The notes below the pieces were generated by a model. It did no database searches and was not told where the DNA came from. It worked only from the letters and a program-made list of their open reading frames with translations. A DNA stretch of 64,000 nucleotides from Vibrio sp. HDW18 (GTDB lineage Bacteria; Pseudomonadota; Gammaproteobacteria; Enterobacterales; Vibrionaceae). The stretch lies in the NCBI RefSeq assembly GCF_011306175.1, contig NZ_CP049914.1, forward strand, positions 124,001 to 188,000, read 5' to 3'. The position numbers and the translations under genes are program-made. Numbering within the stretch: position 1 is the stretch's first letter; the number at the start of each line of letters is the position of its first letter. Below, piece by piece: positions 36,383 to 45,543 of this stretch.

Positions 36383-37900
36383 ATGAGTATCAAATCGCCT
36401 AAGGACGACGGTATTTTGGACAACCATCAATCTCTGCTTGAAATAGAAATTGAACAGCTCAGAGCAAACATTGAAGCTGAGCCAGAGAAGGTATTGCTTC
36501 AAGCTGAGCAGTGTTTGATTCGTGCTCGGCAGATCCATTTTACCACTGCCATCATCGAACTGTTGATCATCATCTCACGCTGCTTGTGGTGCAAGATGGA
36601 CTACCGGGCAGGGCTGAAATTCATCAAAGAAGCCTATCACAGCCAGGGGAATCTCGATATTGATCATTGTTTACCAGAAATTCTGCATATCCACGCGCTG
36701 CATTACTGGGGACAAGCCAAATACTATACTGCACAGCAGTTCTGGATTAATGCCTTAGAACAGTCCGCACTGATTGATGAACCAGAAATTGAGATTGAGT
36801 GCCTGATTGGCCTTGGGAATATCTGGCGGATCACCAATGAATACCAACTCGCCTGTACCACCCATCAACTGGCGATCAAAGTGGCCAATAATACCCGTCT
36901 TGATTGGCTTGAAGGCAAAGCGCGAATTTTATATGCGTGGGATCTCTATCTTCTAAAACAATATGTCGAAATGTTAACTGTACTCGATGGTGCCGAAGAA
37001 GCGCTGCAAAATCACGCTAACGTCACTTGGCAAGCCGAAGTGTGGGATTTTAGAGGCTTGGCGCTACTGGGTTTAGAGCGAATTGACGATGCAGAACAAG
37101 CCACACGCAAAGCCCATGAACTGGCTGTTGCCAATAACCTGACTTGGATGCAAGCTCACTCATTTATTAGCCGCGCACGTTTAGAGCTGCTGCGTAAAAA
37201 TTTTTCAGCCGCCGCTGAATGGTTAAATAAGGCTGAAAAAGTGGCCAGCTCGTTTGATAACGGTGAACTGTTATCACAAATCTGTTATCAGCAATCGCGC
37301 GTAGCAGAAGAGCATGGTGATGCTCAAGCCGCGTTAATTGCCTTTAAAAAATACCGCCGCTACACCGTAATGATGCTGCGCGAGCAGACAATCCGCGTTG
37401 GGATGGACAAAGCTCATTCATCAAAACGTCAACTCGAACAACGCGCGCGTAAATTGATCAACCGCATACGCGGTCAACACGAATTCGACCCGGAAAAGCA
37501 TCTCTCTAATGTGGTGTCTGAAACCTATTGGTGGGAGCAATTGGTGCTGTTCAAAACCGAGCTGAAAAAATCCAATCATGCCGTGGTGGTCATTTTGCAT
37601 CCCAATCCAAACTATATCGATGTCTGTACCGAAGTCCTTCATTCACTGTGTGCCCCACAAGATCTACTAGCTCGACTGAGCAGTGATCGCCTCGGCTTAC
37701 TACTGGCAGAGAAAGGGGATGCCGCGATAGCGATATTTGAAGTGATGAGCAAGATGATTGAAATTTACCCATGGTACCGCAAAGGATTAGACGGCCCACT
37801 CCCGCAAATTACACTGCAAGATATTCTCTCCTTTCCATTTACGTTGGAGCAATTGATTGAAAGCCAAACACAGGGAAAAGGTGTATGGAACGCCTGCTGA
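36383..37900 (+). CDS. TPR protein with degenerate C-terminal GGDEF domain
   Basis: This 505-residue protein has tetratricopeptide-like repeats over residues 20-345 (for example EIECLIGLGNIWRITNEYQLACTTHQLAI), a basic helix (KRQLEQRARKLINRI) and a C-terminal domain aligned with the GGDEF fold. The active-site loop reads RLSSDRLGLLL (SSDRL at 433-437) where an active enzyme has R.GG(D/E)EF..LL. All key residues are lost, so it cannot make cyclic-di-GMP. Its 3' end overlaps the next gene by 16 bp. The two share architecture, so one is probably an old duplicate of the other. A sensory or partner-binding role is inferred. Confidence 0.78.
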   Translation: MSIKSPKDDGILDNHQSLLEIEIEQLRANIEAEPEKVLLQAEQCLIRARQIHFTTAIIELLIIISRCLWCKMDYRAGLKFIKEAYHSQGNLDIDHCLPEILHIHALHYWGQAKYYTAQQFWINALEQSALIDEPEIEIECLIGLGNIWRITNEYQLACTTHQLAIKVANNTRLDWLEGKARILYAWDLYLLKQYVEMLTVLDGAEEALQNHANVTWQAEVWDFRGLALLGLERIDDAEQATRKAHELAVANNLTWMQAHSFISRARLELLRKNFSAAAEWLNKAEKVASSFDNGELLSQICYQQSRVAEEHGDAQAALIAFKKYRRYTVMMLREQTIRVGMDKAHSSKRQLEQRARKLINRIRGQHEFDPEKHLSNVVSETYWWEQLVLFKTELKKSNHAVVVILHPNPNYIDVCTEVLHSLCAPQDLLARLSSDRLGLLLAEKGDAAIAIFEVMSKMIEIYPWYRKGLDGPLPQITLQDILSFPFTLEQLIESQTQGKGVWNAC

Positions 37901-39465
37901 ATAAAATTAAACAAGCTGGACTGGATGCCACTACGGTAACGGGGGAAGAGGCGATTCATTTCTGGAGCCATGTGCGCCAGCATGTCGCCACCTCATCCCA
38001 AGAGCGCGCACAGAGCTACATCATCAGTGCCGAATATCACCGTGAAATGAAACAGTGGCACACCAGTGTTGAAGAGCTACGCGCTGCACTTGCCTTACTG
38101 GAACTGCCCACTGATCTGCAATTGTTACTTGCCATTAAACACAGTTTAAGTGAGCGACTGCTCGATCTCGGCGAATATGTAGCAGCACTGGCAGAATATG
38201 TCGCGATTTCAAATATTGCGGTTGAACATGGCATGATTGATGACTACGTACGTGCAGTGATCGGAATGGGTAATTTGTGTGACGCTTATGGCGATCACAA
38301 TCGAGCACTACGCTATTACCAAAAAATTGACAGTATTGATCACGCGATCTCCAGCCGTGCGTTGCGTCTGCGCTACAAACTCTATTTACTGGCTTGCTAT
38401 ATCAACCTTGGCCGTTTTGCGATTGCCAATAATCTGATCAAAGAATGCGAAGAGTTGAGTATTTTAGTCAGCGATAAATTACTGACTGGGCAAATCATGC
38501 TTTATCAAGCCAAGCTGTATTTACAGCAAGGTAAAGTCAGCCAAGCCATGCTTACCCTAGCCAATGCACAATACTCGTCCTCATTAACGCCATCAGACTG
38601 GCTGATGTGTATGCTTCGTATCGAGTTAGCCCATTGCCTATCCAGAATGGGCAAAGCACATCTTGCAATCTTACTGCTCAGCAATAGTGAAAAACGTTTA
38701 AAAAACATTCACTCACCTTTTCTTGAGATGCGCTTATACCAAGCATTCAGTGAAGTGCTTGAATTGGAAGGAACATACCAAACCGCACTAGTTTATGAGA
38801 AAAAAGCCTTTCAGATTGAAAACCATCTGATGAAACAGATCCCGATCAGCGAGTTAGGTGCGATCCAATTGCGTCGTCTGTCACGCTTTGCACTACAACT
38901 CAAACTGATCCTGTCTGAATTAGAAAACCGTGAGCTAAAAGAAACCACCGAAAACCAGAAAAATACTGTATTACAGTTACAACAGGATGTGTTCAGTGAC
39001 CCTCTCACTCAACTGCATAACCGCCGCTGGTTAGATATGAAGCTCAAAGATCTGCTGCTGCATGAAATACCGTTTGCTTTCTTAGTGGTGGATATTGACC
39101 ATTTTAAATCGATCAACGATGAGCTCAGTCATTTGGTAGGCGACAAAGCGATCGTCAATGTATCGAGTGAACTGAGCCGCTATTTTACGTTCCGCGGAGC
39201 CTCTTGTGTGCGGTTTGGTGGCGAAGAGTTTCTGGTGATTTTGGAAAACGTCCCCCCTGAGGTTGCGCACAAACATGCCGAAATCTACCGCCAGCGTATT
39301 TTTAATTTCCCATGGCAAGACATTCTTGGCGAACGTGGCTTAACCGTCAGTATCGGTATTACTCTGCATCGTGAAGGGGAAAATACTCAGCGTACCTTCT
39401 ATCGTGCGGATAAAGCCCTGTATCGCGCTAAAGCCAATGGCCGCAATCAAGTTTGTGTTGAGTAA
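37885..39465 (+). CDS. TPR-GGEEF diguanylate cyclase
   Basis: This 526-residue protein has TPR-like repeats (about residues 20-330), a linker coiled coil and a GGDEF domain (about 365-525). It shows DPLTQLHNRRWLD, FAFLVVDIDHFKSINDELSH, VRFGGEEFLVILE (GGEEF at 445-449) and YRADKALYRAKANGRNQV. It should synthesise cyclic-di-GMP. The inhibitory I-site RxxD is absent: the positions before GGEEF read FRGASCVRF. It has no membrane segment, so it is cytoplasmic and probably regulated through the TPR region. It starts inside the pseudo-GGDEF gene with AAAGG before the ATG, indicating coupled translation. Confidence 0.9.
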   Translation: MERLLNKIKQAGLDATTVTGEEAIHFWSHVRQHVATSSQERAQSYIISAEYHREMKQWHTSVEELRAALALLELPTDLQLLLAIKHSLSERLLDLGEYVAALAEYVAISNIAVEHGMIDDYVRAVIGMGNLCDAYGDHNRALRYYQKIDSIDHAISSRALRLRYKLYLLACYINLGRFAIANNLIKECEELSILVSDKLLTGQIMLYQAKLYLQQGKVSQAMLTLANAQYSSSLTPSDWLMCMLRIELAHCLSRMGKAHLAILLLSNSEKRLKNIHSPFLEMRLYQAFSEVLELEGTYQTALVYEKKAFQIENHLMKQIPISELGAIQLRRLSRFALQLKLILSELENRELKETTENQKNTVLQLQQDVFSDPLTQLHNRRWLDMKLKDLLLHEIPFAFLVVDIDHFKSINDELSHLVGDKAIVNVSSELSRYFTFRGASCVRFGGEEFLVILENVPPEVAHKHAEIYRQRIFNFPWQDILGERGLTVSIGITLHREGENTQRTFYRADKALYRAKANGRNQVCVE

Positions 39466-39614
39466 GCCGTGGTGTTTTCCAAGCTAGTGATTATCACTCC
39501 GGTAGTGATTAGTCTGATCGTGATGACTCTGTTTCATCGCCGCGCTCATGCACGGCGATTCTTCTTTGGCTGATTATCTTACGTTAGCGATGTAGACACT
39601 GGGTCACCGATCAA

Positions 39615-39917
39615 TCATTCCGTTGTGGCACGGTGGCGTAAATGCTGCCATTGCGGGTGACGCTCAAGATAATACGCCACATAGCTGCACACCGGCACAA
39701 TCGTTAAGCCAGCACGCTCAATTTCCGGCAAGACACTTTCCATCATCACCGAACCATAGCCTTTACCTTGCATTTCATCCGGCACTCGGGTTGAGGTAAT
39801 GTACAACACGTTAGTGTGCTGATCTTGATGCTGATAGCTCACCACGGCCTGATAATCACCCTCTAATACCACTCGATAACAGTGATGATCCACATCATGG
39901 TACACGGTGTTTTTCAT
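39615..39917 (-). CDS. Small GNAT-like N-acetyltransferase (YjdJ/NATD1 type)
   Basis: This 100-residue single-domain protein has the acetyl-CoA loop VPDEMQGKGYGSVMMESVL and the ending GLTIVPVCSYVAYYLERHPQW. This is the pattern of the short GNAT-like family (PF14542; human NATD1, bacterial YjdJ). It lies upstream of the 3' end of the TPR-GGEEF gene (convergent) and downstream of gltS. The acetyl acceptor is unknown. Confidence 0.85.
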   Translation of the reverse strand: MKNTVYHDVDHHCYRVVLEGDYQAVVSYQHQDQHTNVLYITSTRVPDEMQGKGYGSVMMESVLPEIERAGLTIVPVCSYVAYYLERHPQWQHLRHRATTE

Positions 39918-39965
39918 GCTGACTCCTTGTCCGTCAATAACATAATTTAAAGCGTTACCTCTGGC

Positions 39966-41192
39966 CTAAGCCAAAAATGAGATAAACCCTTGTAAAATAA
40001 TTAAATTAACAATATCGATAAAAAAGGCCCCCACGATCGGAACCACCATAAAGGCTTGAGGTGAAGGGCCAAAACGTTTCACCACCGACCCCATATTCAT
40101 CACCGCGGTTGGGGTAGCACCGAGACCAAAACCACAATGACCTGCCGAAATCACGGCCGCATCATAGTTCGCGCCCATCACTTTAAAGGTCACAAAATAG
40201 CAAAAAATCCCTAATACCACCGATTGAATACTCAAGATCACCAAAAATGGCAGCGCTAAATCAAAAATATTCCACAATTTAAGGCTCATTAGCGCCATAG
40301 CCAAAAACAGCGATAGAGACACCGTACCTAAAATATCAACGGTTTCTGCATCCACTTTACGCAGCTTAGTCACTTGCAACAGATTGGTGATGAATACACC
40401 GATAAACAAAGCGTAGACAAAATCTGGGATCATCAACCAACGGATCTCAAAGGTTTTCACCCACGCTTCTAGATATTTCGCCCCTGTAACACATATCAGC
40501 AAGATAAACAGAATTTCAATCACCTTTTTAGCGGTGACTTTATCTTCTTCATCATCGTTATAGGTCACCAACTCAGGGAAGCGCGCGTGGGTTTGTGTGC
40601 CACGCCCATATTCAGATTCAATACCGTGTTTGTCGACCAATTTTTGTGCCACTGGGCTGCCGATAATGCCACCGATAATCAACCCAAAGGTTGCCGAGGC
40701 CATCGCGATTTCTAAGGTGTTGGTTAAACCATAATTTTCTGAAAACGTATTGGCCCAAGCTGCACCAGTACCGTGTCCACCGGATAAGGTTATCGAACCG
40801 GCAATCAAGCCCAACAAAGGATCTAATCCTAGCCCTACCGCCAACGAAACCCCGATGCCGTTTTGGATCAAAATAAACAGTGAGGCCACCGCCAAAAATA
40901 GGAACACTTTTGCCCCACCTTTGATCAATTGGGTGTAGTTGGCCGCCAGTCCCACTGTGCTAAAAAACATCAACATAAAGACATTTTGTAGTGGTAATGA
41001 GAACTCCATATCGATTCCGTGGAAGTGCAAGGCAGTGATCACACAGGCAACCACTAAACCACCAACAATCGGCTCAGGAATATTAAACTTGGTTAAAATC
41101 GGCAAGTTGCGATTAATAAAGTGACCTAAAAACAGGACGCTGATAGCAATCAGAAAAGACTCTAATGCTCCAATGGAAATGATTTGATTCAT
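39966..41192 (-). CDS. gltS: Sodium/glutamate symporter GltS
   Basis: This 408-residue integral membrane protein has about ten hydrophobic helices. GltS hallmarks are the twin glycine-rich hairpins GSITLSGGHGTGAAWANTF and VISAGHCGFGLGATPTAVMNM. It imports glutamate with sodium. It is followed 48 bp later by the GNAT-like gene on the same strand and is divergent from popT. Confidence 0.95.
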   Translation of the reverse strand: MNQIISIGALESFLIAISVLFLGHFINRNLPILTKFNIPEPIVGGLVVACVITALHFHGIDMEFSLPLQNVFMLMFFSTVGLAANYTQLIKGGAKVFLFLAVASLFILIQNGIGVSLAVGLGLDPLLGLIAGSITLSGGHGTGAAWANTFSENYGLTNTLEIAMASATFGLIIGGIIGSPVAQKLVDKHGIESEYGRGTQTHARFPELVTYNDDEEDKVTAKKVIEILFILLICVTGAKYLEAWVKTFEIRWLMIPDFVYALFIGVFITNLLQVTKLRKVDAETVDILGTVSLSLFLAMALMSLKLWNIFDLALPFLVILSIQSVVLGIFCYFVTFKVMGANYDAAVISAGHCGFGLGATPTAVMNMGSVVKRFGPSPQAFMVVPIVGAFFIDIVNLIILQGFISFLA

Positions 41193-41549
41193 AGTACCTC
41201 TTTTATTTTCAAGCTCATCTCTCCTTGATAAGCGAGCGTCTTAACCAACTTGGTGACGCATAAACACAACATCAATCCAGTGCGATAGTTATCCTCTAAT
41301 AAACCGCCAAATGGCGATATAAAGCAATGATATTGAACCGACAAATTTCCATTGAATGCTAATTATCTATAAATTAATCAATGAAAATAGTGTGAGATAG
41401 TACTCAAAATAGCCAACAATAGCTAATCACAACTCTCAAGCAGATTTTTGATAAGCCCGTTTATTAAATACAAGACAGCAGAAAAGTGCAGCTGCAAGTA
41501 AAGCAAGAGCAGGTATAATGGCGCTCTTATCCAATCGGCAGGAAACACA
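41193..41549. other. Divergent region between gltS and popT
   Basis: This 357-bp AT-rich stretch contains no gene. It should hold two divergent promoters. I see no clear operator, riboswitch or repeat in it. popT has AGGAAA before its ATG. Confidence 0.55.
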
Positions 41550-42461
41550 ATGAACTACTTGATCACCTATTTAAAGGGACTCGCCATGGGCGCAGCCGAT
41601 GTTGTGCCGGGGGTTTCCGGTGGTACCATCGCCTTTATTACCGGAATTTACGATACGCTACTGGAAAGCATTCGACGCATTAACCCTTCTTTATTTTCGG
41701 TATGGAAACAGCAAGGCTTGGCAGGTGTCATTCGTCACATCAATTTGTGGTTTCTGATTTCGCTATTTGCCGGAATTTCGACCAGTATTGCAACGTTAGC
41801 GAAGTTGATTTCTTGGTTATTAGTCACCCATCCGATCCCGATTTGGTCATTTTTCTTTGGGCTGATTGTGGTCTCCGTATGGCATATACTACGGCAAATC
41901 GAGCATAAGACACTATCACGTGCCGTTTGGTTAATAGCGGGCGTTATTTTCGCCTATGGCATTACGGTGCTGAAACCGCTAAACCTTGAACCGACTTATT
42001 TTAATGTGCTGATTTGTGGGGCAATTGCGATTTGTGCCATGATTTTACCTGGTATTTCCGGTAGTTTTATTTTGCTGTTGATCGGTATGTACACTCCGAT
42101 TCTCAATGCGGTCAAAACCTTTCAACTGGATATTCTGGCACTGTTTTTAACTGGATGTGTGATCGGACTGCTCAGTTTTTCTCATCTGCTCACTTGGCTA
42201 CTGCGCTATTACCGCGATATTACCTTAACTTTCCTCACAGGGCTGATGCTCGGCACCTTACCAATGATCTGGCCTTGGAAACAAACCCTCTCTTGGCAGA
42301 TCAATTCACAAGGCCAACCAGTGCCGTTATTGCAACGTAATCTCTCTCCATTTGAGTTTGAAGCACTCACTGCTCAACCATCACAGTGGATGTTAGCCGT
42401 ACTCCTGATGCTGGCCGCGATTGGATTAGTGTTAAGTTTAGAGAAATACGCCGAAAAATAG
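41550..42461 (+). CDS. popT: DUF368 undecaprenyl-phosphate translocase PopT
   Basis: This 303-residue membrane protein has about eight hydrophobic segments. The family signature appears twice: MGAADVVPGVSGGTIAFITG near the N-terminus and AMILPGISGSFILLLIG in the second half, an inverted-repeat carrier fold. DUF368 members recycle undecaprenyl phosphate across the inner membrane; the V. cholerae member was named PopT (as I recall VCA0040) and matters at alkaline pH. It stands alone, divergent from gltS. Confidence 0.9.
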   Translation: MNYLITYLKGLAMGAADVVPGVSGGTIAFITGIYDTLLESIRRINPSLFSVWKQQGLAGVIRHINLWFLISLFAGISTSIATLAKLISWLLVTHPIPIWSFFFGLIVVSVWHILRQIEHKTLSRAVWLIAGVIFAYGITVLKPLNLEPTYFNVLICGAIAICAMILPGISGSFILLLIGMYTPILNAVKTFQLDILALFLTGCVIGLLSFSHLLTWLLRYYRDITLTFLTGLMLGTLPMIWPWKQTLSWQINSQGQPVPLLQRNLSPFEFEALTAQPSQWMLAVLLMLAAIGLVLSLEKYAEK

Positions 42462-42657
42462 CCTGATTGATTCGCTCCTGAAAGCGGCAGCCGCTGGTTG
42501 CCGCAACCATTTTAGTTGACCACAAATGTCCCCCAAGCAATATTTGCTACAACTGAGTAAGTTCCGCCCATATTGGTGCAGTATTGGCACAGCAAATATC
42601 GCCAGATAATGCTAACCTCACCATAATTTATTTACTCAAGCTTAGGATCATGATGTG

Positions 42658-43077
42658 ATGAAACTTCTCACCGGGATAGTACTGTTACTTGCACTCAGTG
42701 CTGGTTTTTTCGCCGACGATTTACGTGCTTGGTTATTTCCCGCTCAGCGCGATCTTAATCATTACTGTCTGCTCTCGCAGCAAAGCTGTGAACAAGCCGG
42801 AGTCAGTATGAGGCTAGAACCAGTGCTCAACGCCCCTGCCACCACTTATCGGCTGACAGTCGACTGGCCAAACGCCGGCGCGCAAAATTTAATCCTGACC
42901 TTACAAGGGTTGGAGATGAATATGGGCAGCGCCAAATTTTCCTTATCCCCAATAGGTTCCGACAGTTATAGTGGCGAGATCATTTTGCCGGCCTGCTCTT
43001 CAGGTACGATGACCTGGCTTGGTGAACTGAGTAATGGCCAGCAAACGGTGTACCCTGCCATAAAAATGGCACACTAA
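42658..43077 (+). CDS. Secreted or membrane-anchored small protein with MxMG motif
   Basis: This 139-residue protein has an N-terminal hydrophobic segment (LLTGIVLLLALSAGFFA) and three cysteines in the exported part (YCLLSQQSC, then LPACSSG). The stretch LEMNMGSAKFSLSPIG and SYSGEIILPACSSGTMTW resembles small beta-sandwich proteins of the FixH/YtkA kind that contain M-x-M-G. I do not recognise a characterised member. ATG at 42658 is used; GTG at 42655 is possible. A role in metal or oxidase assembly would be a guess. Confidence 0.65.
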   Translation: MKLLTGIVLLLALSAGFFADDLRAWLFPAQRDLNHYCLLSQQSCEQAGVSMRLEPVLNAPATTYRLTVDWPNAGAQNLILTLQGLEMNMGSAKFSLSPIGSDSYSGEIILPACSSGTMTWLGELSNGQQTVYPAIKMAH

Positions 43078-43374
43078 ATACCACCCCATATGCCTGAAGC
43101 GGCTAACTTGTGGGTAATAATAATGACGATTGAGGGCAAACCAACCGAGCATTGCCCTTATGCACTTAACCTCAACTGGCTAGAGATGTTTTGCCTGCAT
43201 TTTTATCGCAGTTAAGCAATAAATTCATCACTCCCTCTCAAAATAGACCGCTTATCACGCTAATCATCAATTATCGGTAGACACATTATATTGTGTGGTT
43301 AATATTGGAATCCTTCAGAATGAATAACTGAAGTTACAATAATTCAAATTTTTTGATAATTCACAGGGATAACT

Positions 43375-44583
43375 ATGCAAAACAACTCATTTATCGCCCG
43401 TTTTGCGCGTGGAAATCTGGTATTGCAAATCTTAGCTGGCATCCTATTAGGCGCTGTTTTAGCTACTTTTTCACCGGAATACGCTCAAAAAGTAGGATTA
43501 CTTGGCAATTTATTCGTGGGAGCGCTAAAAGCCGTCGCTCCAGTATTGGTATTTATTTTGGTTGCATCCTCTATCGCTAACCAAAAGAAAAACCAACACA
43601 CTTATATGCGTCCGATCGTTGTGCTCTACCTTTTTGGCACCTTTTCCGCAGCACTGACCGCCGTGATCTTAAGCTTCCTATTCCCAACCACTTTGGTGTT
43701 AACTACTGGGGTCGAAGGGGTAACGCCACCACAAGGCATTGCGGAAGTTCTTAATACCTTGCTATTTAAATTGGTGGATAACCCAATTAGCGCGCTGATG
43801 AATGCCAATTACATCGGTATTTTGGCTTGGGGTGTCGGGTTAGGTTTGGCGCTGCACCGTGCATCTTCCACCACTAAAGCGGTTTTTGAAGATCTTAGCC
43901 ACGGAATTTCACAAATTGTGCGCTTTATTATTCGACTGGCACCATTCGGTATTTTTGGCTTAGTCGCCTCCACATTTGCCACCACAGGTTTTGGCGCTTT
44001 AGCTGGCTATGTACAATTACTGGCGGTGCTACTGGGCGCGATGGCGTTTATTGCACTGGTCGTCAACCCAGTGATTGTGTACTACAAAATTCGCCGCAAC
44101 CCTTTCCCATTGGTTTTACAATGTCTGCGCGAAAGTGGTATGACTGCATTTTTCACACGCTCCAGTGCAGCCAACATTCCAGTCAACATGGCACTGTGTG
44201 AAAAACTCAATTTAGATGAAGATACCTATTCAGTATCGATCCCTCTCGGTGCCACCATCAACATGGCAGGAGCCGCGATCACCATTACCGTTCTCACGCT
44301 TGCCGCAGTGCACACTTTAGGTATTGAAGTCGATCTGCTGACCGCTTTACTGCTTAGTGTGGTCGCCGCTGTTTCTGCTTGTGGCGCTTCCGGAGTGGCG
44401 GGTGGTTCACTACTGCTGATCCCACTGGCCTGTGGTTTGTTTGGTATTTCCAACGATATCGCGATGCAAGTGGTTGCGGTCGGCTTTATTATTGGTGTGC
44501 TGCAAGATTCTGCAGAAACGGCGCTTAACAGCTCTACTGACGTGATCTTTACTGCATCAGTGTGTCAAGCTGAGCAAAGTTAA
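43375..44583 (+). CDS. sstT: Sodium/serine-threonine symporter SstT
   Basis: This 402-residue member of the dicarboxylate/amino acid:cation symporter family has eight helices and two hairpins. It shows [21 protein letters not shown] (the HP1 serine-rich tip), [22 protein letters not shown] (the NMxGA-like cation motif) and [21 protein letters not shown] (HP2). This is the SstT pattern. It is monocistronic, with a strong terminator after it. Confidence 0.93.
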   Translation: MQNNSFIARFARGNLVLQILAGILLGAVLATFSPEYAQKVGLLGNLFVGALKAVAPVLVFILVASSIANQKKNQHTYMRPIVVLYLFGTFSAALTAVILSFLFPTTLVLTTGVEGVTPPQGIAEVLNTLLFKLVDNPISALMNANYIGILAWGVGLGLALHRASSTTKAVFEDLSHGISQIVRFIIRLAPFGIFGLVASTFATTGFGALAGYVQLLAVLLGAMAFIALVVNPVIVYYKIRRNPFPLVLQCLRESGMTAFFTRSSAANIPVNMALCEKLNLDEDTYSVSIPLGATINMAGAAITITVLTLAAVHTLGIEVDLLTALLLSVVAAVSACGASGVAGGSLLLIPLACGLFGISNDIAMQVVAVGFIIGVLQDSAETALNSSTDVIFTASVCQAEQS

Positions 44584-44610
44584 TCTTAAGCGTAATAAGA
44601 TAACCATGAC

Positions 44611-44637
44611 AAAAATGGGCAGACATGCCCATTTTTT
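44611..44637. terminator. Terminator between sstT and the PAP2 gene
   Basis: An 11-bp stem (AAAAATGGGCA and complement) with a GACA loop and T-run. The A-run on the other side lets it work in both directions for the convergent genes. Confidence 0.9.
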
Positions 44638-44648
44638 CTGGGCGCTTG

Positions 44649-45404
44649 TTATACCCGAGGTCTGTGCGGCAACCATGATTGCCAATCTAAGTAAGGCAAT
44701 GCATAGTTCAGTGGCACCAGCAAATATAGCGCACCCGCCAATAACCCAGCCCCGAATAAATCCAGCGGATAGTGCATGCCAAGCCATAGCCGACTATAAG
44801 CAATGCTGATGGTCCAACTCAGTAATACAGCTACATCGAGATAGCGTTTTTTCTCAGCCAACAGCTGACCAAAAAACAGTAAACACACCACTGCAAACAC
44901 GGTATGCCCAGAGGGAAAAGAGTAATCCAGCTCTTGCTGCCAATGTTTAACTCGCCATGGGCTCACTTTTGATTCCATCGCCAGCAAAATAGCTTGTTGT
45001 TTAGGCTCAGACAGCAGATAGAAATGTTGCGGATTGGGTAATAACAGCGATTGTGTCATCACTTCAGTGTAAGGTCTTGGCTGTTCAGTTAGCGCTTTAA
45101 TACCGACTTTCAGCACCATAGCCAGTCCAAGTAGCAGCATCAATTGTAGGGCTTTTTGTGACCATTGGTAGCGTAGTATCTGGCAACGCCATGTCACCCA
45201 AATCATCAGCAAAAGCAGAGAAATCAAAAAGCCTTGCTTACCCGCAGAATAAGTCAAATAGGTAATGGCTTGGCCAGTAGAGTCCTGCACTGGTTGGTAA
45301 AAATCAAATGGTTGTGACCATATACTCAGTGGAATTAATAGCACAATAAACATCAACATTAATGCTAAAGCATATCTGCGCTGCATAAAAAACACCGTCA
45401 TCAC
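44649..45404 (-). CDS. PAP2-superfamily membrane phosphatase (PgpB-like)
   Basis: This 251-residue protein has about five or six membrane helices. It carries the three PAP2 motifs: KALTEQPRP, PSGHTVF and SRLWLGMHYPLD. PgpB-type enzymes dephosphorylate phosphatidylglycerol phosphate and undecaprenyl pyrophosphate on the periplasmic side. Which substrate this one uses is not fixed by sequence. It is 3.2 kb from popT, another undecaprenyl phosphate cycle gene, but not in one operon. Confidence 0.9.
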   Translation of the reverse strand: MMTVFFMQRRYALALMLMFIVLLIPLSIWSQPFDFYQPVQDSTGQAITYLTYSAGKQGFLISLLLLMIWVTWRCQILRYQWSQKALQLMLLLGLAMVLKVGIKALTEQPRPYTEVMTQSLLLPNPQHFYLLSEPKQQAILLAMESKVSPWRVKHWQQELDYSFPSGHTVFAVVCLLFFGQLLAEKKRYLDVAVLLSWTISIAYSRLWLGMHYPLDLFGAGLLAGALYLLVPLNYALPYLDWQSWLPHRPRV

Positions 45405-45485
45405 TCTACTCCATCCCAGACCGGATGAGTATTCTAGTCATAACCTCCTTCAGCAATGCCAATAACATGTCAATTTGTTGGGCAA

Positions 45486-45521
45486 AAAATACCCCCAAAG
45501 CGAGGCTAGCTCGTTTGGGGG
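45486..45521 (-). terminator. Terminator after phoX
   Basis: A CCCCCAAA/TTTGGGGG stem with an extra CGAG/CTCG segment and one bulge. In the phoX direction it is followed by TATTTTTTG. Confidence 0.8.
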
Positions 45522-45543
45522 AAAGGGTATGAATAGCGATGAC

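Noticed and set aside
43353..43580. Alternative frame overlapping the start of sstT
   Set aside because: The SstT frame is conserved from its own ATG; this one has no family match.
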